Below, in pieces: positions 8,501-16,195 of a DNA stretch of 18,137 bases. The position numbers were made by a program, and so were the translations under genes. The notes under the pieces were generated by a model, which made no database searches, was not told the DNA's origin, and saw nothing but the letters and a program-made list of their open reading frames with translations. This DNA is from Pleurotus djamor (lineage: Eukaryota; Basidiomycota; Agaricomycetes; Agaricales; Pleurotaceae), in assembly GCA_029747585.1 (NCBI GenBank), contig JAPEVF010000907.1, positions 1 through 18,137 of the forward strand. The letters are read 5' to 3'. Each line of letters starts with the position of its first letter. The stretch's first letter is position 1.

Positions 8501-10458
8501 ATGTCTGCCTCGTACCCAACCCTCACAGCGCCGCAGTCATTGCTTGACACTGATCTTTACAAGGTACGTCTATGTCTCTCCTTCCTTTCGCCGCAATCCA
8601 CGTCTTATGAGCCTGCATAGCTTTCAATGCAGCAAGCTGTACTCCACTTTGGGTTCGGCTCCACAGCGTCGTACAAGTTCACCAACAGGAATAAAGATAC
8701 ATTCTTCACGCGACAATCTGTTGAGCGATTCCGCGCTGCCGTTTCGGGTGAGCACAGTTGCCGCAAGTACCGCCGGCGTCCACGATCACCACCATCTCAT
8801 GCTAAACTTCATTCTTCCTTCATTATGTAGCCTTCTCAGACATCCGGTTGACCGAAGACGAATACGACTGGCTTAAAGAGACATGTCCATACTTCAGTTC
8901 GGAGTATCTGGAGTACCTAGCGAAGTACCGCTTCAAACCAGAGCAAGTACGGATCACGTATACACCGGTGTCGCCCGATGGGCTGCGAGGTTCTGTTGAT
9001 ATTGATATCAACGGACCATGGGTGGAGACGATACTTTGGGAGGTACCGCTTATGGCGTGCTTGTGTGAGATATATTTCCAGGTTGTCGATACGGACTGGA
9101 GTCTAGAAGGCCAAGCCGGTGAGTGGAAGATGCTTGTGTTTCCTTATCAACGCCGCTAACCATACCCATACTTATTTCGCTCGTATTCCCTTGTTTTCTG
9201 GCCAAATAGAACTGGCGTATGACAAGGCGAAAGCTCTGATCGAAGGTGGTTGTGTGTTTAGTGATTTTGGGACTAGGCGAAGACGGTCGTATGAGGTTCA
9301 TGATATTGTTGTGGAGAACCTCGTACGGGCTGCGAATGACCTGCACGCGACACACCCTGGTCGTCTCACCGGGACGAGCAACGTGGGTACTCCATTGTCT
9401 TCGCTTTTGCGCCCAGTGTCACCCATATCTTACTAATTTACTCCTTTACTTGGTCATGCGCAGCTTTATCTAGCGAAGAAACACAACATTAATCCGATTG
9501 GAACAATTGCACAGTACGTTTTCTTCTTATCAGTCCTGTACGTTACTACTACTACGACCGCTCACATATCTCGATGTCGCAGTGAATGGTTCATGGGAGT
9601 AAGTTTCTCACCACCGCGATGTCCCTGTGTCTTCGTCTTGCTCCTTTCTCATCGCACTATTTATAGCTTGGAGCTTTGAAAGGGTATGCTGATGCCAACA
9701 AGCTTGCCCTGGAGCTTTGGGAAGAGGTTTACCCAGATGCATTACACGTCGCTCTTACGGATACGTTCTCCACTCAGGCGTTCTTCGCGGTACGTCCCAA
9801 ATCCATCAAATCACCTTTATTCTTTTCCCTTGGTTGGCTGGAGGTGTTCGTGTTCTCCTTGGGTTCTTCCCTGCTGATGTGCCCTGTCTATTTGCAGAGT
9901 TTCGGAACGGATCCCGAGCGTGCGCGAAAGTGGACGGGTCTTCGCCAGGATTCGGGTGACCCGTTTGCGTTTGCACCGCGCGCGAAGGAGATGTATGAGC
10001 GGTTGGGCGTTGAGACCAGAGAGAAGTTGATTGTGTATTCGGATTCGTTGAATGTGGAGAGGTGTTTGAAGTTGAAGAAGCAGTGTAATGATATTGGGTT
10101 CCAATGTACGTGTCCCTGTCATTTCTGTTCCCTTGGAATCTCCCTATGCGTTCACTTGTTATATGTGGCTTATGACTTGTCCCTTAGGTTCATTTGGCAT
10201 TGGCACGCACCTCACGAACGACTTCCATGCGGTTTCTGATGGGGCGAAGAGCAAGGCGTTGAATATTGTCATCAAGCTTTCCTCCGTTGAGGGGAAACCT
10301 TGTGTCAAGATTAGTGATGACCTTACCAAGGTGATTCCTTTCTTCTATCTCCTTCCTCTAGGTAAGCCTTCTGCTCACGTCGATTGCCTCAGAACACCGG
10401 GGATCCAGCGACTGTAGCCTATGTCAAAGAGCTTTTCGGTCTCCCCCTCAAACCCTAA
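8501..10458 (+). CDS. NPT1: Nicotinate phosphoribosyltransferase
   Basis: Ten exons: 8501..8563, 8621..8747, 8831..9118, 9210..9382, 9464..9513, 9583..9598, 9667..9789, 9898..10105, 10188..10330 and 10393..10458. They join to 1257 bases, 418 residues, the family's usual size. The enzyme makes nicotinate mononucleotide from nicotinate and PRPP, coupled to ATP hydrolysis, the entry step of NAD salvage (Preiss-Handler pathway). Supporting segments are LLDTDLYKLSMQQAVL at the N-terminus, SDFGTRRRRSYEVHD, GTIAHEWFMG, ALTDTFST, GLRQDSGDPFAF, VYSDSLN and SFGIGTHLTNDF. His234 in AHEWFMG matches the histidine that is phosphorylated in bacterial PncB (family knowledge). Its codon is split by intron 5 (CA|T), and the next exon is only 16 bases long. 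Every intron is GT-AG. The protein ends ELFGLPLKP. Confidence 0.96.
9583..9598 (+). other. 16-nt microexon of the nicotinate phosphoribosyltransferase gene
   Basis: Exon 6 supplies the last base of the His234 codon and codes for EWFMG, then ends at GGA|GTAAGT. Its acceptor is TGTCGCAG. It encodes part of the active-site loop, so skipping it would inactivate the enzyme and shift the frame. Confidence 0.85.
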
Positions 10459-10662
10459 TACCACCTGAACAACCTAACCTGAACACGAGCCTTTCATCAA
10501 ATGCACCTTTTAATTTGTTGTAAATACTAGGTCGTTCTCATTCCTGCTTCGTGTGTATATATCTGTATAACCACTTGTGTATCCATGTATTCATGTAATT
10601 GTACATATTGTAATTTGTCCAAGATTTGTATCAGTCAACATGAGAACTCGAGCTACGTCCGA
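10459..10662. other. Convergent intergenic region, NPT1 / GH79
   Basis: 204 bp between two facing stop codons. The middle is A/T-rich with TGTATATATCTGTATAA-like stretches around 10553-10570, fitting 3' untranslated sequence and polyadenylation signals. No gene is visible. Confidence 0.55.
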
Positions 10663-12721
10663 TCAAGAGAAGGATACAAGGACTGCTTCGGTATCGTGAA
10701 TGTCCAATCCATCTAGTACCGAGCCTGTCGCCGCATTCAGGGTACCGCTGACTCTCCCGTCATCGGTCTCATAAGTTTGACCTCCCCACGTCAAGCCAGA
10801 GACGTCATCCGCATGTCTGCCACGGCAAACGAACTCACGTTAGCACAGCAAGACCCGATGTCACATTAAAATTGAAACAGGAAAGACACTTACCCAATAG
10901 CCAATCGTTTGACCAGAATCTTCGTCGGTTGCGCAGCTCCACTTGCAGCAAACCCAAGAGAAAGATGGGTAGTGCCTCGTGAAGAGCTACTCTTCGTGAA
11001 CGCCTTGGTGTTGATGAACAGTGCACGAACAAGTTTGGAGGATTCGTAGAATGCGTAGCCAGAGATGGAAGGGTTGTCGATGGATAGTTCGATGGCTTTG
11101 GTCGAGCCGGAGGAGCCTATAGCTTCCGCTGCAATTATGGCGGCGTAGTACTGAGGCTGTACATGTGCGGGAAGGGGTGAGGGGAGGGGTGAGCCGTCGA
11201 GTGTTGATCGGGTGAGGGTCACTGGCTGGATCTGCGCAAGTTTAAATGAAGTATAGGGGAAAAGGGGGTAACGGTCAGAAGGGTTTGGTATTGATGGGTA
11301 GGTTGGGTAAACGAACCAAGTTGTACTTGAAACCGATGCCTTCGTGGAAGAAGACGCGGCTTATACCAATCTGTGGTGCGAAAAGAAGGTAATCGAGTGT
11401 CCAAAGAGCTGCACCAGCGGTGTTGCTGACACCAGGAGCCCCCTGTCATCCACGCATCAGGATCGTCGTAACACCGAACGCCGAACAGCGTTAGGGGAGG
11501 AAGGGAGGAAACTCACATGGCACGCGTAGCTATTCGTTTCCCCCAAGACGTAGTCCAACCCTTTATGCTTTGTGGCTGCGATATCAGGAGTGAACGTCGT
11601 GAGGTTTCCCCGAATGGTGGCTTTGGTCATCAAATCTTGGAGGATGCCTTCGCTTCCTGCGCAGAAGGAGCCGCTGTACCGATGTTGGGAGAGACTGAAA
11701 TACATTATATCAGAGATCGCTCTGTACTTGGGGGTATGGACTTACGTTGTCATCAACTTTCCCGGTGCGGAGTCGAGGATACCTTGATTGAAGATAGCCT
11801 GTGGGGAGAAGCTATTTCCTGTTGTGTGTGATGATCCAGCAAATGAAGCTCCCAGAAGTTTGGTGTGAGAGGATGCCGTGATTCCTGCAGCTACAGACAC
11901 GTTGGAAGCGAACTTGATCCATCTGCAGGATATAAATTATTAGTGGATGATAAACTGGTCTAAGGAAGCGGCGAGAAATGGGGTATGTACTTACTCTTGC
12001 GTATATTGGGCAGAAGTATATGAGCTACTTCTCAGACCGTTATTCTTGTAGAGATCAGGCTCGTTCCCGATTTCGACAAAATCGAGTGTGATCCCGGCGG
12101 TTTTCATGGTTTGGGAAGCAAATGCTCCCGCTATAGCTCTGGCCTCGAGGAAGGCTGCTGTTATGTTATTCCGCCCGAAGTTGACGCCCCAAATAACATG
12201 GGTACCTATACATGAAAAGCGGGTGGTATTGGATTAGGCAATTTGATTCGTGTCAGAGTGTAGATTGATTGAATGAAGAAGTTAGTATAAGTTCGTAGAG
12301 AAAGAGAAATTTGGAAGAGCCTACCTGGTGGAAGGAACCTCGCAGTCAAGTAATATTCATCCCCGACAGTAAGACTCAGCGCCTCGGGGTATGGCACGGT
12401 GGATGAAGGCGCTGGGAACACCCCCTCTGCAAACGGCACATCTTTTCTAAAGTCGGTATGATCTTCACTGTTCGCCCCAATGCGGATTTGTGGCGCTTCG
12501 CCGGTAAGTTGTTTGATATTGTCGANGTGNTGTTGAAGAAAAATTCGTTGCGCGAGGTGGAGCCAGACCGAGTCTGTCCAACGGTCTTGTTCGAGCGATA
12601 AAGAGAGGAGGGTGGGGGAGAGGGTTGGGGCGGTTGAGGGGGCGAGGAGGGGGATGGATATGTTGAGTGCTAGGGCTGCTTGGGCGGTTACAATGGGGAG
12701 GAGGTGGGTGAGGCGACACAT
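10663..12721 (-). CDS. Secreted glycoside hydrolase family 79 (beta-glucuronidase-like)
   Basis: Minus-strand exons 12721..12325, 12205..11995, 11922..11746, 11694..11517, 11442..11317, 11231..10894 and 10816..10663 join to 1581 bases, 526 residues. The start at 12721 gives MCRLTHLLPIVTAQAALA, a signal peptide. An in-frame ATG at 12760 adds 13 residues but lies too near the TATA box. The barrel domain holds VEIGNEPDLY with Glu181 as probable acid/base and YVLGETNSY with Glu314 as probable nucleophile, the order known for GH79 and clan GH-A. QIRIGANSED and SQHRYSGSFC also fit the family. The C-terminal 150 residues form the expected beta-sandwich and end EAVLVSFS. Fungal GH79 enzymes remove glucuronic or 4-O-methyl-glucuronic acid from arabinogalactan and related glycans; the exact substrate is not readable here. 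Two N bases (12526, 12530) leave residues 64 and 66 partly uncertain. All six introns are GT-AG, 51-119 bases. Confidence 0.88.
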
Positions 12722-12798
12722 TGTACCGCCAGTTTGTATACCCTTGAAGATGAAGACCATTGAGATGAGGGTGAGGAAACTCGCGCGTAGTTCCCCTC

Positions 12799-12804
12799 TT
12801 TATA
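12799..12804 (-). promoter_or_regulatory. TATA box of the GH79 gene
   Basis: TATAAA reads on the minus strand at 12804-12799. It is 78 bases before the ATG at 12721 and 39 before the ATG at 12760. With a start site about 30 bases downstream, the first ATG would have a leader of some 10 bases, which favours the second. It is the only clear TATA box found in the divergent promoters here. Confidence 0.6.
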
Positions 12805-13567
12805 GGAGTAGCTCATGCGCATCGATGTCAAGGTCCTGGTTTCCCTAAATAAAAATGTGCGGCACCATCACGAAGCATTGCGAAGGCAATCTGTATCGTT
12901 ACACGTCAATGGTCACCGGTCATTACCCACAGCAGTGAGAGCATGTAGTACGCATTTGGACAAAGGTAATACAATCCTCACCTGGTGCCTACGACGTGGC
13001 GAAAAAGAAGTTTCGCTACTTCTCGTTTGGAGTTCAAAAACGTCTTCAGGGGTTCATCAGCCCCTCACTCTCGGGGAACTCTTGCCAACCAGTGAGTGAC
13101 CATGCTTCATACGTTTCGTTCGACGCTTAGCCAGGTCAGGTGGCTTCTACAAGATTCTGTTGTCAAGTACTTATGCGTATACCTTGTGTTCAGGACTACG
13201 GTCTCGCAGAAATATGTTCAGCACTTATGTCACCAAACGGCATCTTCTGATCTTCTTAGAGGAAGGGGGAAGCTAGTATTGCACAAAAGAAGCAATCTAT
13301 AGCTTCGATGCGTTTTGGTCCTTGAATTACATACACGGTGTGTACTCGAGTCNAAGTGAAGTTTTCTGGCTCTGGTCTACCGCCCGGCGCTGAGGAACGC
13401 TGGACCACGGGACTCCGCTCACGCTGTAGTCCGCGGCTCAATGTTTCAGGGGTCCCACGCGTCATCGACCGGAGCGCCCGAACTTTACTAGCTTCACACA
13501 CTTCACCTTCTCCGTTTTTTTCTCTCTTTTTCTCCGTCTGACATTCCACATTCCCCCTCCATTCACC
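12805..13567. promoter_or_regulatory. Long divergent promoter region, GH79 / TIM13
   Basis: With the GH79 leader, 846 bp separate the two start codons, over four times the other head-to-head gaps. Frames in it are short and show no protein signature. The 70 bases before the TIM13 ATG are very rich in T and C, a leader type common upstream of strongly expressed fungal genes. An N lies at 13353. The extra length fits separate control of a secreted enzyme gene and a housekeeping gene, which is inference. Confidence 0.5.
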
Positions 13568-14323
13568 ATGTCCGACCTTTTCAAATCAGTAGGCTCGGGC
13601 TCAGTAGCCTCTTCCGCTGGTAAGTTTTGTGTTCAATGAAAACACCTCCAAATCCATTGGAAATTCCATGCGTGCTGCTACTCAAGCAAGCGTAGTGTTT
13701 CAACTTGCAAACTAAGATGTACTAATTCGGCTTTTGTCTTGTTTTGCTCTTTAGATATGACCGCGAGGAAGGAAGCTATGATGCAATCCGTTCGGAACGA
13801 GATTGCGTTGGCAAATGCTCAGGAACTCATCAATGTTCGTTTTCCTTCCTTCCCAACACCCTCGTCGTGGACCGTCGCGTGAACTCATGCAGGAGAAACT
13901 CAAATGGTCGTGTAGAAAACCAATGAAAAATGCTACTTGAAGTGTGTTCCCAAGCCCGGAACTTCACTGTCTAGTTCGGAACAGGCGCGTATTCTCTTCC
14001 CCTTCCCATTCTGTTCGTTTTGTGAATTAACGTGGACACGCGTTTGTTTTCGCGGATTGTAGACGTGCCTTGCGAGGTGTTTGGATCGATATATGGAAGC
14101 CTGTGCGTCATTCCTTCATCCTCGGTATTTCTAAACCTCTGACTTTTTTTTCNTGNTTTTTTTTCTTCGTTTTTTTCGCGTCCATGTTTCATGTCTGGGG
14201 GTTTTCTCAATCCCGTGGTCGACGTTATCTCTTGGTTCCGGGCGATGGGTGGTGGATATAGTCAACATCTGCAGTCGGACGTATATCGCACGTATCAGTA
14301 AGGAACGAACGGACACTGCATGA
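13568..14323 (+). CDS. TIM13: Mitochondrial import inner membrane translocase subunit Tim13
   Basis: Five exons, 13568..13619, 13755..13834, 13916..13984, 14063..14102 and 14262..14323, join to 303 bases, 100 residues. Tim13 works with Tim8 in the intermembrane space, escorting hydrophobic precursors to the TIM22 and SAM complexes. The twin CX3C motif is present as CYLKC and CLARC with 14 residues between, followed by DRYMEAFNI. The two cysteine pairs form the disulfides imported by Mia40/Erv1 (family knowledge). The N-terminus MSDLFKSVGSGS and the basic segment after MTARKEAMMQSV are typical. Intron 3 (13985-14062) has a GC donor: only CAG|GCGCGT keeps SSSEQ joined to TCLARC. Intron 4 (159 bases) contains two N bases inside T runs. 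The ORF is too fragmented to be found without splicing. Confidence 0.92.
13985..14062 (+). other. GC-AG intron 3 of TIM13
   Basis: 78 bases, donor ACAG|GCGCGT, acceptor GATTGTAG. The GT three bases further on (GCGC|GTATTC) would be out of phase with TCLARCLDRYMEA, so the GC donor is required by the conserved protein. Confidence 0.78.
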
Positions 14324-15031
14324 TTATGTCGTCCCCCCGGCCAATATCATTATGTCATTGTTGTCTCCGTTAAACCCCCAGGGCCCGAACCCCTACTTGC
14401 CACGCATAACGCCAACATATAACGCAGTGGTATGCATCATGCCGATATCATAGTCCATCATCGTCCATCCTCCGTGTTTTTCTAAAGCAAGTCAAAAACC
14501 AACCTAGTAAAAATCACATATCAACGTCTCATCCGTCCGCTGCTTGGAATTCACCTGTGGCTCTGCTGCCCTTTGGTCGCAATTTCATTTTATTTTCATT
14601 TCGTTGGAGTTGTTGGATAGTTGGATAGGTCGATTGATAGTTCGCGATCGACTTGAACATTCACATATTCAACTGATCCTCTCATTGATCCAACTTGCCA
14701 CCTACGAGCTTCGCTTCCACTCGTGATTTTGTTCGTATGATAGCATGATGCCATCTTACTCAACATAAACGTTGCACAAGGGGACCGTGTATTTCTTTGT
14801 GTTCAGAGTATTCCAGAAGAAGGGGGGATTTGTAACCGTAACTTGTTGATAATTATACGTATATCAGGCAGGATACTTGTAATATTTGATAATTCGATAT
14901 GCAAGAGCGCAGAACCAGCGCGCCCAACGAGGTAAACCACGAAAAACTGAGAAAGAAAAAAGAATGATGAGAAAACTATGACTAAAACAACGCTGACAAA
15001 AAAGTGAGAGAACGAACGAAAGGACTAAAGT

Positions 15032-15060
15032 ACTTGGAACTCGGAACTTGGAACTTGGGA
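15032..15060. repeat. Imperfect tandem duplication, ACTTGGAACTCGGA type
   Basis: Two adjacent near-copies of a 14-15 base unit (ACTTGGAACTCGGA then ACTTGGAACTTGGGA), differing at one inner base and by one base in length. Confidence 0.6.
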
Positions 15061-15336
15061 GGAACGGAGAAAAACCTTTGATGATGAATTGAAAGTGGGA
15101 GCATAACGGAAACCTCGATGAGAAGACTTGAATGTGGAAGTGGGGTTCGTACGCTGTACGAGACAAAAGAAATGATGAAATGAAATCCTACGACATACAA
15201 CTAGAAGAACAGAGGCACAATGAAATGAAGGAAGGGAAAGGAGGGATTTGATGCGTGGGGNAAGCGGAGGAGGGGAGGGGGATGATAGAAGCACACAAAG
15301 CATCTAACGTAGCGTAGAACGGAAGGATAGATAAGT

Positions 15337-15363
15337 ATGGCGTATGGCGTACGGCGTATGGTG
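15337..15363. repeat. 7-bp tandem repeat, ATGGCGT
   Basis: ATGGCGT, ATGGCGT, ACGGCGT, then ATGG: nearly four head-to-tail copies of a 7-base unit with one substitution. Confidence 0.7.
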
Positions 15364-15453
15364 GAGAGGGAACGGAAGCAGGAGAAATCAGGGTTACAAA
15401 TATGCAATAAGGATAAGAGAGAGGAGGGAAACACGGAAAACCAAAGAAATCAA

Positions 15454-15484
15454 TCCATTAAAACGGGGGATTCCATTAAAACGG
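15454..15484. repeat. Direct repeat TCCATTAAAACGG with 18-bp period
   Basis: The 13-mer TCCATTAAAACGG occurs at 15454-15466 and again at 15472-15484 without mismatch. Confidence 0.7.
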
Positions 15485-15608
15485 TGGGTCGGGTTTATAG
15501 ACCAGGTGGAGGAGAGAGGGGGAAAGAGACGGTCGAGAGTCGAGAGTTGGAACTTGAGAGTAATTGATTATGGTGGATAAGACGATACGGTATACGTATA
15601 TATTGATA

Positions 15609-15632
15609 CTGCAGCTGCAGCTACAGCTACAT
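15609..15632. repeat. 6-bp tandem repeat, CTGCAG/CTACAG
   Basis: CTGCAG, CTGCAG, CTACAG, CTACAT stand head to tail: four hexamer units with stepwise changes, as from slippage. Confidence 0.7.
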
Positions 15633-15754
15633 GCTGGGCTGACTGCCTGAAAGCGACCGGAAGAGAGGTCGACCGACGACGGGAGATTATTCAGCGGAAA
15701 TTCGATTATTCAGTAGTGAGACTTGAGCTTGAGACCTGAGAAGGCCTGAGGTTG

Positions 15755-15780
15755 TCGATTGATTGACAATCGATTGATTA
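15755..15780. repeat. Direct repeat TCGATTGATT with 15-bp period
   Basis: TCGATTGATT is found at 15755-15764 and again at 15770-15779. The first copy is also part of a small inverted repeat (TTGTC at 15752-15756, GACAA at 15764-15768). Confidence 0.55.
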
Positions 15781-16002
15781 GCCTCGTCATCAAGACAAGG
15801 GGTGTGGATGTGGATTATTGGAGCTTGGAGAATGTGATTATGGATTACTGGTTACGGTCGGCGCTGTCCTGCGGACGCCGATGGAGTTCTGGAAATTCTG
15901 GACGACAGGATGGGTTGATGTCGATGATGATGGGTTGATTACTGGTTGGTAGTTGGTAGTTGTGGAAGAAATTGAGTCTTTGATGGGCGATGGGCGCGAA
16001 GG

Positions 16003-16024
16003 CGACAGACGACAGACGACAGGC
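16003..16024. repeat. 7-bp tandem repeat, CGACAGA
   Basis: Three head-to-tail copies of a GACAGAC-type 7-mer, the last one altered to GACAGGC. Confidence 0.6.
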
Positions 16025-16195
16025 GAGAGATGGAGTGCAGATATCGATATAGAGGGCCGTCGAGGTGGAGAGGATACGGCGGAGGGACTGAGAGATAGAG
16101 AGCAGGCATAGAGAGGAGGAATAACACGCGCCACAGTCACGGTCGACTAAGTTTGTTGTGGGGGGAGGGCGCCAGAAGAAGCGAAACACGTCAAA

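Larger units (their letters stand above)
14324..16195. other. Gene-free region of 1.87 kb between TIM13 and the homeodomain gene
   Basis: No reading frame here carries a recognisable protein. From about 14,930 to 15,560 the plus strand is strongly purine-rich (many AAAG, GGAA, GAGA runs), so the minus strand, which is the coding sense of the homeodomain gene, is pyrimidine-rich. The stretch contains many short tandem duplications (listed separately) and one N at 15261. Likely contents are the TIM13 3' end and a long 3' untranslated region of the homeodomain gene, or an unannotated non-coding transcript. Confidence 0.5.

Noticed and set aside
12719..12760. ATG at 12760 as the GH79 start
   Set aside because: It would put 13 polar residues before the signal peptide and leave a leader of only about 10 bases after the TATA box; the ATG at 12721 begins a normal signal sequence.
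12815..13302. Short plus-strand frames between GH79 and TIM13
   Set aside because: No conserved motif and no sensible splice joining; they lie in the divergent promoter region.
15337..15363. Tandem ATGGCGT units considered as a CRISPR-like or telomere-like array
   Set aside because: The units are 7 bp without spacers and fewer than four copies, in a eukaryotic context; this is a minor slippage repeat.
15838..16140. 100-residue Ser/Pro-rich minus-strand frame below the homeodomain gene
   Set aside because: Composition follows the pyrimidine-rich strand and several shifted frames look alike; no start context, domain or splice link to the upstream gene.
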